DNA of 48,741 nt from Alphaproteobacteria bacterium (lineage in GTDB: Bacteria > Pseudomonadota > Alphaproteobacteria > Sphingomonadales > Sphingomonadaceae), in NCBI GenBank assembly GCA_030426245.1, contig JAUHYZ010000016.1:1-48741 (forward strand), given 5' to 3'. Under the pieces are notes generated by a model, which searched no databases, had not been told where the DNA came from, and saw only the letters and a program-made list of their open reading frames with translations. Both the position numbers and the translations under genes were made by a program. Shown one piece after another: positions 8,376 through 16,310 of this stretch (positions are counted from its first letter, which is position 1; every line of letters begins with the position of its first letter).

Positions 8376-8849
8376 ATGGACAGTGCCAAACAGCCTTCAG
8401 CGGCGCTATGGCTGGCCTTGATTGCGCCGGCGGTGCTGCTGGGCGGGGCATATGTCTCCCAATATGTCTTCGGCCTCTATCCGTGCGAGATGTGCATGTG
8501 GCAGCGCTATCCCCATTTCGCGGCGCTCGCCTTTGCTTTCATTGCGCTGGTCACCGGACGCAGACGCCGCATGTGGATTGCACTGGCCGCTCTCGCGATC
8601 CTCATTTCCGGCCTGATCGGGGCCTATCATGCCGGCGTTGAGTATGGATGGTGGGAAGGCATAACGACCTGCTCCACGCTCGATCTGGGCGATGGCGACC
8701 CGCTCGAGGCGATCATGAACGCACCGCTGGTTCGCTGCGACGTTGCGCCCTGGACATTGATGGGCATATCGCTCGCCGGATTCAATTTCCTGATTTCAAC
8801 CGGTGTAGCAGCGGCGATTTGGGCGTTGTTGCGCAGAAAGGACACGTGA
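8376..8849 (+). CDS. Disulfide bond formation protein B (DsbB family)
   Basis: This is a 157-residue inner-membrane protein with four hydrophobic segments. DsbB passes electrons from DsbA to quinone. The first redox pair is C37 and C40 in YPCEMCMWQRYPH, a highly typical sequence. The second pair is C99 and C121 in the next periplasmic loop. The start is the ATG at 8376, 13 bases after ctpA. An ATG at 8337 would overlap the ctpA end and has no better ribosome site. Its stop codon shares one base with the next start (TGATG), so it is coupled to the Coq7-type gene. The DsbA partner is not in this window. Confidence 0.92.
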   Translation: MDSAKQPSAALWLALIAPAVLLGGAYVSQYVFGLYPCEMCMWQRYPHFAALAFAFIALVTGRRRRMWIALAALAILISGLIGAYHAGVEYGWWEGITTCSTLDLGDGDPLEAIMNAPLVRCDVAPWTLMGISLAGFNFLISTGVAAAIWALLRRKDT

Positions 8850-9391
8850 TGAGCGGTTCAGGCAGGCACACTGCAAGGCCGGATACCGAGCGGATGATTC
8901 GGGTCGACCAGGCAGGCGAATATGGCGCAACGCGGATCTATGCCGGCCAGCTTGCAGTCCTGGGTGAGCGGGGGCCGCATGCCACGGAAATCCGCAGCAT
9001 GGCTGCGCAGGAAGACGAACACCTTGCCCGCTTCGATCAGTTGATTGCCGAACGCGGCGTGAGGCCCACCGCGCTGCAGCCCGTCTGGTCCGTGGCAGGC
9101 TATGCGCTGGGCGCTGCGACTGCTCTGATCGGGCCGGAGGCCGCAATGGCCTGCACTGCAGCCGTCGAAGAAGAGATCGATCGGCACTATTCCCGTCAAC
9201 TCGATGAGCTGGAAAGTTCCGGCGACGATCCGCAGCTTGCCGGCATGATCGACAAGTTCCGCGAAGAAGAGCGCGAACATCGCGATACCGCGCTGGCTGC
9301 CGGGGCGGAACAGGCGCCGGCCTATCCCCTGCTGTCCGGGGCGATACGCATGGGATGCCGGCTCGCCATCCGCCTTTCCGAACGCGTCTGA
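8849..9391 (+). CDS. coq7: Demethoxyubiquinone hydroxylase (Coq7 family)
   Basis: Coq7 is a di-iron monooxygenase that hydroxylates demethoxyubiquinone near the end of ubiquinone synthesis at the membrane. The protein is 180 residues. The di-iron ligands can be read: E24 (AGEYGA), E55 and H58 (EDEH), E107 in the AVEEE segment, and E141 with H144 (EEREH). The start is ATG at 8849, overlapping the DsbB-like stop, with AAAGGA just upstream. A longer frame to 8648 lies within the DsbB-like gene and is rejected. The pairing with DsbB, which donates electrons to quinone, is a plausible functional link (inference). Confidence 0.94.
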   Translation: MSGSGRHTARPDTERMIRVDQAGEYGATRIYAGQLAVLGERGPHATEIRSMAAQEDEHLARFDQLIAERGVRPTALQPVWSVAGYALGAATALIGPEAAMACTAAVEEEIDRHYSRQLDELESSGDDPQLAGMIDKFREEEREHRDTALAAGAEQAPAYPLLSGAIRMGCRLAIRLSERV

Positions 9392-9511
9392 CGGGCATTT
9401 GATTGAGAATCGCACCTAATTTGCTTCAGACCATGTTCAGCGCTGCAATTGCTCTATAGGGAGCGCCGAAGAGACATTTGCGGCCGATTGCGCCGCTTTG
9501 GAGAGAAGACG

Positions 9512-10111
9512 ATGAAACGCCTGACCCTCGCTGCTGCTGCCATTCTGTTTGCAGGCGCCACGCTTGCATTTGCGCAGGATGATGCCGCCGAGATTGTCGG
9601 CGATGCCGGGGATGAAAAGGTCAACCAGGTGATCGTCTATGGGGACGATCCCTGCCCTCCTTCGACGGACGACGAAATTACGGTCTGTGCGCGCAAGGAA
9701 GAAAGCGAACGCTATCGAATCCCGGAGATTCTGCGCGAAAGCAGCGATCCCGCCAACGAATCCTGGACCCAGCGTGTTGAGTCTTACGAAACTGTTGGCG
9801 AATTCGGCACAATGTCCTGCTCGCCATCGGGCAGCGGCGGCTGGACCGGCTGCACTCAAAAGCTGATCGACGCCGCCTATGCGGAAAAGGAAGGCAGCTC
9901 CGATATCCGTTTCAGCGAATTGATTCAGCAGGAACGCGAAAAGCGGCTTTCGACTATCGATGAAGAAGCTGCCGCCGAGCAGGAACGGGTCGAAATGCTG
10001 GAAAAGGAATATGAGGCGCGCCTCGCCGCAGAACGCGAAGCCGCGCTGCCCGATGAAACGCCTTCTGCACCGGCATCGGACGAAGAAGCTGCTGCCGATT
10101 CCGAAGACTGA
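9512..10111 (+). CDS. Secreted protein of unknown function, Sphingomonadales type
   Basis: This is a 199-residue protein with a clear signal peptide (MKRLTLAAAAILFAGATLAFAQ). The mature part has a compact region with four cysteines: YGDDPCPPSTDDEITVC, then a segment ending RYRIPEILRES, and later MSCSPSGSGGWTGC. This is followed by a highly charged, acidic helical tail from about residue 125 to the end. I recall similar proteins as hypothetical proteins of Sphingomonadales, but no function is known to me. The start is ATG at 9512, preceded by GGAGAG. It probably has its own promoter in the 120-base gap after coq7. It could be a periplasmic protein with two disulfides. Confidence 0.85.
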   Translation: MKRLTLAAAAILFAGATLAFAQDDAAEIVGDAGDEKVNQVIVYGDDPCPPSTDDEITVCARKEESERYRIPEILRESSDPANESWTQRVESYETVGEFGTMSCSPSGSGGWTGCTQKLIDAAYAEKEGSSDIRFSELIQQEREKRLSTIDEEAAAEQERVEMLEKEYEARLAAEREAALPDETPSAPASDEEAAADSED

Positions 10112-10169
10112 TCTGCCGATAGGCCCGCAGGGTTTATTCGTTTAGCCGGACCTGCAAGAGGAAGGGCCC

Positions 10170-11315
10170 ATGCCTGGCGCAAAGCGGCGGATCCTCACCA
10201 TTTTCGGGACTCGCCCGGAAGCGATCAAGCTTTTCCCTCTGATTCGCAAATTGGCTGCGGATTCGCGTTTCAATTCGCGTATTTGCGTGACAGGCCAGCA
10301 TCGCGGCCTGCTGGATCAGGTGCTGGCGGTTACAGGCCTTGTACCGGATCACGATCTGGATCTGATGCGCCCCGATCACTCGCTCGGCGAACTGACGGCC
10401 GCGCTGGTCAGCGGCATCGGCGAGATTCTCGACACGGAGAATCCCGATTGCGTGGTGGTGCAGGGCGATACGGCCACAGCAATGTGTTCCGCTCTGTCGG
10501 CCTATTACCGCAAGATACCGGTTGCGCATGTGGAAGCCGGCCTAAGAAGCGGCAATATCCATCACCCCTGGCCCGAAGAAGTAAATCGCAAGGTTATTGC
10601 CGCGATCGCGGCACTGCATTTTGCGCCGACGGCCACTGCCGCAGAAGCGCTCAGACAGGAGAATGTCGATCCTGACTCGATCCATGTCACCGGCAATACG
10701 GTGATCGATGCGCTTCATGCGGTAAGAGGCCGCATCGCGCAGGATCCTGCGCTTGTCGACGGCCTGGCGGACCTCGAACGGCGTTTTGCGGGCAAGCGGA
10801 TTGTCGGGGTTACCTGCCATCGTCGAGAGAATTTCGGAGACGGAATTTTGGGAATTGCCCATGCGGTCCGCATGCTTGCGCAGCGGCCGGATGTGGCCGT
10901 GATCTTCCCCATCCATCTCAACCCCAATGTGCGAAAGGTAATGGAAGCAGAGTTGGGCGGATTGGAGAATGTCGCCCTGATCGAGCCGCTCGACTACCCG
11001 AACTTCGTACATCTCCTCGACATTGCGGACTTCGTCCTCACTGACAGTGGGGGAGTGCAGGAAGAGGGCCCGGCTTTCGGCAAGCCCGTACTGGTCATGC
11101 GTGAAACGACAGAACGGCCCGAAGGTGTGGAAGCTGGCACGGCCAGGCTTGTCGGGACCGACACGACCAGAATTCTGGAGGAAGCCTGTCGACTGCTGGA
11201 CGATAGCCAAGCCTATGCCGCCATGGCACGGGCACACAATCCCTATGGCGATGGCGAGAGTGCTGGGCGGATCGTGGAACTCTTGGCAGGGCTGAACTAC
11301 CCCGCGCCCGGATAG
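10170..11315 (+). CDS. wecB: UDP-N-acetylglucosamine 2-epimerase (non-hydrolysing)
   Basis: This enzyme interconverts UDP-GlcNAc and UDP-ManNAc, a precursor for surface polysaccharides. The protein is 381 residues. Family motifs are present in order: FGTRPEAIK at the N-terminus, VQGDTATAMCSALSAYY, the AHVEAGLRSG segment, VTCHRRENFG, and DSGGVQEEGP with the UDP-binding end. The start is ATG at 10170 with AGAGGAAGG before it. No glycosyltransferases or other polysaccharide genes lie next to it here, so the end product cannot be named. Its 3' end overlaps the convergent GFA-family gene by 19 bases. Confidence 0.95.
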   Translation: MPGAKRRILTIFGTRPEAIKLFPLIRKLAADSRFNSRICVTGQHRGLLDQVLAVTGLVPDHDLDLMRPDHSLGELTAALVSGIGEILDTENPDCVVVQGDTATAMCSALSAYYRKIPVAHVEAGLRSGNIHHPWPEEVNRKVIAAIAALHFAPTATAAEALRQENVDPDSIHVTGNTVIDALHAVRGRIAQDPALVDGLADLERRFAGKRIVGVTCHRRENFGDGILGIAHAVRMLAQRPDVAVIFPIHLNPNVRKVMEAELGGLENVALIEPLDYPNFVHLLDIADFVLTDSGGVQEEGPAFGKPVLVMRETTERPEGVEAGTARLVGTDTTRILEEACRLLDDSQAYAAMARAHNPYGDGESAGRIVELLAGLNYPAPG

Positions 11316-11698
11316 CGGTCCACTTCGGGCAGAGCGCCAAGCTCTCTCACCCAGGGCAGCCTCTCGGCACACTGGATTTGCAGCGTAGGCGGATTGTCTT
11401 CCGGATTGTCGAGTGTTGCGGACTGGATGTCGACGAGGCCGGGCAATGTATTCTCGTTGCGGAAGAACAATCCGGTCCCGCATTTCGGATAAAACTGCCG
11501 GAAAGAGTCGTTCTTCCCCTTATAGGTCGAAAGATCGCCGGATTCGACGTCCAGACATTCCTGCTTGAATGCCATCCATGCCACAGCCGGTGCGCCGGAC
11601 GAGGCGCGGCAATCAGCGCAATGGCATAGTGCGCTATATTCCGGTTCGTTGCCGACCTTGTAACGAACGCTGCCGCATTGGCATCCACCGTTTCGCAT
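11297..11698 (-). CDS. GFA family (Mss4-like fold) protein
   Basis: This is a 133-residue zinc-binding protein of the glutathione-dependent formaldehyde-activating (GFA) family. Cysteines C6 and C8 (GGCQCGSVRY) and C25, C27 and C30 (CHCADC) match the family. The second pair is usually CPxC, but here it reads FYPKCG, so the first cysteine is tyrosine (Y70) and only C73 remains. The zinc site may therefore be changed. Most family members have no proven substrate, so the formaldehyde name should not be taken literally. The start is ATG at 11698 with GGGAGA upstream. A longer frame to 11743 has no ribosome site. Confidence 0.88.
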   Translation of the reverse strand: MRNGGCQCGSVRYKVGNEPEYSALCHCADCRASSGAPAVAWMAFKQECLDVESGDLSTYKGKNDSFRQFYPKCGTGLFFRNENTLPGLVDIQSATLDNPEDNPPTLQIQCAERLPWVRELGALPEVDRYPGAG

Positions 11699-11783
11699 GC
11701 TTTGTCTCCCTGCCGAACAGGTGAGAACATACAGCGAACACATGGGGCCGCAACCCCTGTTTTCTGGAATTCCGGGCAGGCGC

Positions 11784-12587
11784 TTACACTAGGGAAATAT
11801 CGGGCGCATCCACCTGCTTCATGCCCACGACGTTGTAGCCCGCATCCACATGGTGAATCTCGCCCGTAACGCCGGATGCAAGGTCGGAAAAAAGATACAG
11901 GCCTGCGCCGCCAACATCTTCGATCGTGACATTGCGGCGCAGCGGCGAATTCAGTTCGTTCCACTTCAGAATATAGCGGAAATCGCCGATGCCGCTGGCT
12001 GCCAGCGTTTTGATCGGCCCTGCCGAAATGGCGTTCACGCGAATGCCGTCCGCACCCAGATCGTTCGCGAGATAGGCCACGCTGGTTTCCAGCGCAGCTT
12101 TTGCAACGCCCATCACATTATAGTGCGGAACCACCTTTTCCGCGCCGTAATAGGTCAGCGTAACGATGGAGCCGCCTTGGGGCATCATTGCGGCGGCGCG
12201 CTGCGTTGCAGCGACGAAGGAATAGGCCGAAATATTCATCGTCGTGAGGAAATTATCGAGGCTCGTATCCACGAACTTGCCGCGCAATTCGCTCTTGTCC
12301 GAGTATCCGATGGCATGCAGCATGAAGTCGATGGTTTCCCAGCGGGATTTCAACGTCTCGAATGCAGTATCGAGCGCGTCCATATTCGACACGTCGCAAT
12401 CGATCAGGAAGTTCGAACCCAGACTTTCGGCAAGCGGCCTGACGCGCCTTTCCAATGCTTCGCCCTGATAGGAAAAGGCCAACTCGGCACCTTGTTCGGC
12501 AAGCTTCTTGGCGATCCCCCAGGCCAGCGACTTGTCATTGGCCAGCCCCATGATCAGTCCCCGCTTCCCTTCCATCAGACCACTCAT
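11784..12587 (-). CDS. fabI: Enoyl-[acyl-carrier-protein] reductase (NADH), FabI type
   Basis: FabI reduces trans-2-enoyl-ACP in the last step of each fatty-acid elongation cycle. It is a 267-residue short-chain dehydrogenase-like protein. The NADH-binding sequence MGLANDKSLAWGIA is at 13-26. The catalytic set Y146, Y156 and K163 falls at the same positions as in E. coli FabI (LTYYGAEKVVPHYNVMGVAK). SAGPIKTLAASGI follows. The start is ATG at 12587, which overlaps the yihY-like stop by four bases (ATGA). It is the last gene of a three-gene operon. FabI is the target of triclosan and isoniazid-like inhibitors in other bacteria. Confidence 0.96.
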   Translation of the reverse strand: MSGLMEGKRGLIMGLANDKSLAWGIAKKLAEQGAELAFSYQGEALERRVRPLAESLGSNFLIDCDVSNMDALDTAFETLKSRWETIDFMLHAIGYSDKSELRGKFVDTSLDNFLTTMNISAYSFVAATQRAAAMMPQGGSIVTLTYYGAEKVVPHYNVMGVAKAALETSVAYLANDLGADGIRVNAISAGPIKTLAASGIGDFRYILKWNELNSPLRRNVTIEDVGGAGLYLFSDLASGVTGEIHHVDAGYNVVGMKQVDAPDISLV

Positions 12588-13594
12588 TGCGCTGCTTCCT
12601 CCTCGCTGTTCGCCACATTGCCTCGTGTGCCTTCCTCTTCCGGCGTCCTAGCCAGCGCGGCATTGAGTTCGGCCCCTGCCACTATTCCTAAGCCTATGAG
12701 CCAGAAAAAGAAAAGCGTGATCATGATCCCGGCAAGGCTGCCATAGGTCAGGCTGTACGAGAACATCGCGCTGAGCAGCGGCGGGAACAGCGCCGTTATC
12801 AAAACCCACCAGATTGCGACGAGCAATGCGCCCGGCCATTTGGGATAGCGCTTGGCGCGGTAGGCGGCAGGGGTGAGCGAAAGAAACAGCAGGTAGATGG
12901 AAAAGTAGATCGCCGCACCCGGTACAATCCGGGAAAATGTCAAACTGTTGAGCACAGTTACCAAGCCGGGGAACCAGGTTCCAATCACTTCTTCTGCGGC
13001 CCCGATGATGACCTGCGCAACCAGCGATAGCAGCAGAAGCAGCACCGAACCCACGATTATCCCGGTCGAGGTGAGGCGATGAAACCAGAAGCCCTTGGTG
13101 TGCTTGGTTCCGTAGGCTCTGCGAAGAATGTCGCGGATCGTTTCGACCAGGCTGCCCACTGTCCATAGGGCAACCGCCGCACCGGCCCAGAGCAGCCAGC
13201 CGCTGCGGGCATCGATCACGTCCCGCGCGGCAGGCCCGAGAACACGGCTTACGCTTGGCGGAAGGGCCCTTAGAACCGCGTCGATCGCTATTGCGCGGTC
13301 TGCTTCTTCACCCAGTGCAGAAAAAACGGCTGCCCCGAAAATGAAGAAGGGGAAAACGGCAAACAGCGTGATGTAGGCAAGGTTTCCGGCATGAATGAAG
13401 CCATCGTGCCAGGTGCCCAATGCCGCGCGCTTGGCGACGTCGAAACAATGGGCCAGTCCCTTTGACTTCTCTCGCTCGGTTGCCTGCGGCTCGCCCTGAT
13501 GCAGAAGCGCATGGCGCCGTCTGCCTTCCGGTGTGAGGTCGGGAACTGGCGGGCCGGCGGCCGGCGGGCTTTCTTTATCGGGCAGAAGCGCCAT
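12584..13594 (-). CDS. YihY/BrkB family inner-membrane protein
   Basis: This is a 336-residue polytopic membrane protein with about six transmembrane segments between residues 60 and 310. It has a charged N-terminal tail of about 55 residues and a short Glu-rich C-terminal tail. The family pattern WHDGFIHAGNLAYITLFAVFPFFIF, together with the later YGSLAGIMITLFFFWL, supports the assignment. These proteins were once annotated as ribonuclease BN in error, and their function is unknown. The start is ATG at 13594, which overlaps the stop of the dnaJ-like gene (TGATG). A frame reaching 13636 lies within that gene. Its stop overlaps fabI, so all three genes are coupled. Confidence 0.9.
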   Translation of the reverse strand: MALLPDKESPPAAGPPVPDLTPEGRRRHALLHQGEPQATEREKSKGLAHCFDVAKRAALGTWHDGFIHAGNLAYITLFAVFPFFIFGAAVFSALGEEADRAIAIDAVLRALPPSVSRVLGPAARDVIDARSGWLLWAGAAVALWTVGSLVETIRDILRRAYGTKHTKGFWFHRLTSTGIIVGSVLLLLLSLVAQVIIGAAEEVIGTWFPGLVTVLNSLTFSRIVPGAAIYFSIYLLFLSLTPAAYRAKRYPKWPGALLVAIWWVLITALFPPLLSAMFSYSLTYGSLAGIMITLFFFWLIGLGIVAGAELNAALARTPEEEGTRGNVANSEEEAAQ

Positions 13595-14538
13595 CAGCCA
13601 GCAAACTTGGCGCGAAGGTCGCGCGTATCGCGCCATCCTTCCAGGCGCTTGGCAAGGTCGCTGTCGCCGGGCGGCAAATCGATTTCCAGGGTCACCAGCT
13701 GGTCACCCCTATCGCCCCCCTTCTTGGCGAACCCCCTGCCTTTTAGGCGCAGCACCTTGCCCGATCCGCTGCCGGGCGCGACTGTCAGCATTACTGCCCC
13801 GTCAACGGTGGGCACCTTTACCTTCGCTCCATTCACGGCCTCGTCCAGCGTGATCGGAAGATCGATCCGCACATCGCTGCCGTCCCGCCGGAAAAAGGCG
13901 TGATTCTCGATCTCGATGGTAACCAATGCGTCCCCAGCTCCGCCTGGCCCTTGCTCTCCTTTGCCCTTGAGGCGCATCTGCGTGCCGTTTTCGACTCCGG
14001 CTGGCAGCTTCAGGTCGATTGTCTTCCCATCGGCCAGCGTAATGCGCTGATCCTTGCCCGCCGCGGCATCGACGAAGGGGACTTTCAGCCGATACTGAAT
14101 ATTGGCGCCCTTGGCGGGCGGGCGCCTTGCGCCTCCGAACCCGGCGGATCGGCCGTTGCCGAAGGGCGATCTGGCGCTTCGGCCTCCAAACAGTCCTTCG
14201 AATATATCGCCCAGGTCCGCATTATCGCCGCCGAAGCCCTGGAAATCTTCCGTGCGGTAGCTGCGTTGGCCCCCGCCGCCGCGGAACCCGCCGCCGCCGC
14301 CGAAGGGATGGGTGGGATTGCCGTCCGCATCGATCTCGCCCCGGTCGAACTGCGCCCTCTTATCCTTGTCCGATAACAGGTCATAAGCCTTGGTTACGTC
14401 GGAAAAGCGCTCAGCGGCTTGGGGATTATCCTTGTTGCGATCGGGATGAAGTTCCTTGGCGAGCTTGCGATAGGCGGACTTGATCTCCTTCTCGCTCGCG
14501 CCGCGCGCAACGCCCAATGTTGCATAAGGATTGCTCAT
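13594..14538 (-). CDS. DnaJ-class co-chaperone (CbpA-like, no zinc finger)
   Basis: This is a 314-residue J-domain protein. The J domain is at 1-66 with HPD at 31-33, the motif that stimulates DnaK ATPase. A Gly/Phe-rich linker spans about 75-135. Two C-terminal beta-barrel substrate-binding domains follow, with typical segments such as LKLPAGVENGTQMRLKGKG and LRLKGRGF. The CxxCxGxG zinc-finger repeats of true DnaJ are absent, so it is a type II (CbpA/DjlA-like) co-chaperone. It opens an operon with the yihY-like gene and fabI. I could not see a sigma-32 promoter in the 203-base divergent gap to pdxH. Confidence 0.93.
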   Translation of the reverse strand: MSNPYATLGVARGASEKEIKSAYRKLAKELHPDRNKDNPQAAERFSDVTKAYDLLSDKDKRAQFDRGEIDADGNPTHPFGGGGGFRGGGGQRSYRTEDFQGFGGDNADLGDIFEGLFGGRSARSPFGNGRSAGFGGARRPPAKGANIQYRLKVPFVDAAAGKDQRITLADGKTIDLKLPAGVENGTQMRLKGKGEQGPGGAGDALVTIEIENHAFFRRDGSDVRIDLPITLDEAVNGAKVKVPTVDGAVMLTVAPGSGSGKVLRLKGRGFAKKGGDRGDQLVTLEIDLPPGDSDLAKRLEGWRDTRDLRAKFAG

Positions 14539-14741
14539 GGCAAGTTAGCTAGGGAGGACAGTGGCTTCGCGCAAGCTTCAGCGCACGCTATGGGTCTTTC
14601 CCAAGGCTCTTTGGGCGACTAGGGCAGCCATAATCGATGCAGGGCCCCACGCGTTCTTCGTTTGCGGGAGGCTGCATTTGGAGCAAGGGCCTATTTCTTC
14701 ATGGGTTGCCACTATCTGTCATTCGATTTCGGGAAGATGTG

Positions 14742-15362
14742 ATGGACGCTGAACAAAACGCTATTCCCCAGACGGATCCCTTCGAGCTCTTTGCGGCCTG
14801 GTTTGCGGAGGCTCAGAGCAGCGAGCCGAACGATTCCAATGCAATGGCGCTGGCCACTGCCAATGCGGACGGCGCTCCTTCGGTGCGCATGGTGCTGCTC
14901 AAGGGATACGGCCAGGATCTCGGAGATTCGGGCGGGTTCGTCTTTTATACCAATGCGCAGAGCCGCAAAGGCGAGGAGATCATTGCCAATCCGCAGGCTG
15001 CGCTGCTGTTCCACTGGAAATCCCTGCGCCGGCAAGTGCGCATCGAAGGCCCGCTGAGCGAGGTATCGTCCGCCATGGCTGACGATTACTTCCAAAGCCG
15101 CCCCCGGGTGTCGCAGCTTGGTTCGGCTGCATCGGATCAATCGCGTCCGCTTGACGAGCGTGCGACATATCTTGCCCGGGTGGACGAGCTTTCGCGCCAT
15201 TATGAAGGGGATGACATTCCGCGTCCCCCGCATTGGACGGGCTTCCTGCTCACGCCGCGCGCAATCGAATTCTGGATCGATCGGCCCAATCGCCTGCATG
15301 AGCGGCGGCGCTTCACTCGTACTGTAAAGGGCGGCTGGGAAAGCGCCTTGCTGTATCCATGA
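14742..15362 (+). CDS. pdxH: Pyridoxamine 5'-phosphate oxidase
   Basis: PdxH is an FMN-dependent enzyme that oxidises pyridoxine or pyridoxamine 5'-phosphate to pyridoxal 5'-phosphate. The protein is 206 residues. Family motifs include ALATANADGAPSVRMVLLKGY, FYTNAQSRKGEEI, LLFHWKSLRRQVRIEG, the YFQSRPRVSQLGS-x-x-SDQSRP region, and the C-terminal pair WTGFLLTP and FWIDRPNRLHERRRF. The start is ATG at 14742, seven bases after GGGA. The earlier frame to 14637 shows no family similarity. Its stop overlaps the next gene by four bases (ATGA). Confidence 0.95.
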   Translation: MDAEQNAIPQTDPFELFAAWFAEAQSSEPNDSNAMALATANADGAPSVRMVLLKGYGQDLGDSGGFVFYTNAQSRKGEEIIANPQAALLFHWKSLRRQVRIEGPLSEVSSAMADDYFQSRPRVSQLGSAASDQSRPLDERATYLARVDELSRHYEGDDIPRPPHWTGFLLTPRAIEFWIDRPNRLHERRRFTRTVKGGWESALLYP

Positions 15363-16303
15363 CGACGGCAGAGCAAGACAGAGCGCAACTGACCCGGAGC
15401 GCGGCCCTCGCTTCGATCTTGGTGGCGTTGCTGCTTGCGGTACTCAAATTATGGGCGACCTGGCGAACCGGCTCGACAGCAATGCTGGGCAGCCTTGCCG
15501 ATACCGCGCTGGATCTCATTGCCAGCATTGCGACTCTTGCCGGAGTGTGGATTGCGGCAATGCCGGCCGACCGGGATCATCGCTTCGGTCATGGCAAGGC
15601 GGAAGCGCTCGCCGCCATGTTCCAGATCCTGCTGATCGCGCTTTCGGCATTCGGCATTGCCATCCGCGCCGTCGGTCAATGGATCGCCGGCGCCCGAACG
15701 GAAGCGGCTGAGGAAGGGATCGCCGTTTCGCTTATCGCCATTGCGGCGACTTTCGGGCTGCTGGCCTGGCAGCGCTTTGTCATCCGCCGCACGCAAAGCG
15801 TCGCGATTGCGACCGATCACCTTCACTACAAGTCCGATTTGCTGCTCAACCTTGCAGTCATTGCCGCGCTTGTATTCGATCACTTTGTTGGACTTGTCGG
15901 ATCGGATCCATTTTTCGGCCTGGTCATTGCGCTATGGCTTGCCTGGGGTGCCTGGCGTGCTTCATCGGACGTGATCGACGAGATTATGGATCGAGAATGG
16001 CCTGAAGAAAGGCGGCAGGAATTTCTCGCCGTCGTAGCCAAACAGCCGGAACTGCGCGGCGTGCACGACCTTCGCACACGAACCAGCGGTTCGCTCGACT
16101 TCGTGCAGTTTCACGCGGCCGTCGATCCGGACATGACGGTTTCGGACGCACACCGCGTGATGGACGAAATCGAAGCCAGAATCGAACGGGCCTTTCCCGG
16201 CGTAGAAGTGCTGATCCATCCGGATCCTGAAGGGCTGATCGACGAAGAAGGTGTCGCCAGCGAAGAATTGCTCCCGGGCGCCGGATCGGACGAAAGCCAA
16301 TAA
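15359..16303 (+). CDS. Cation diffusion facilitator (FieF/YiiP-like)
   Basis: This is a 314-residue inner-membrane protein with six transmembrane segments, probably exporting Zn2+, Fe2+ or related divalent ions by proton antiport. The transport site matches YiiP: D48 and D52 in LADTALD (TM2), and H156 and D160 in DHLHYKSD (TM5). A cytoplasmic C-terminal domain at about 215-295 carries ELRGVHDLRTR and ends near VLIHPDPEG, as in the metal-sensing domain of this family. The tail after that is acidic. The start is ATG at 15359, overlapping the pdxH stop. Coupling to pdxH is odd functionally and may just reflect compact gene order. Confidence 0.93.
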   Translation: MTTAEQDRAQLTRSAALASILVALLLAVLKLWATWRTGSTAMLGSLADTALDLIASIATLAGVWIAAMPADRDHRFGHGKAEALAAMFQILLIALSAFGIAIRAVGQWIAGARTEAAEEGIAVSLIAIAATFGLLAWQRFVIRRTQSVAIATDHLHYKSDLLLNLAVIAALVFDHFVGLVGSDPFFGLVIALWLAWGAWRASSDVIDEIMDREWPEERRQEFLAVVAKQPELRGVHDLRTRTSGSLDFVQFHAAVDPDMTVSDAHRVMDEIEARIERAFPGVEVLIHPDPEGLIDEEGVASEELLPGAGSDESQ

Positions 16304-16310
16304 AGACGGA

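Noticed and set aside
8648..8848. N-terminal extension of the Coq7-type gene
   Set aside because: It lies wholly inside the DsbB-like gene in another frame and has no hydroxylase similarity.
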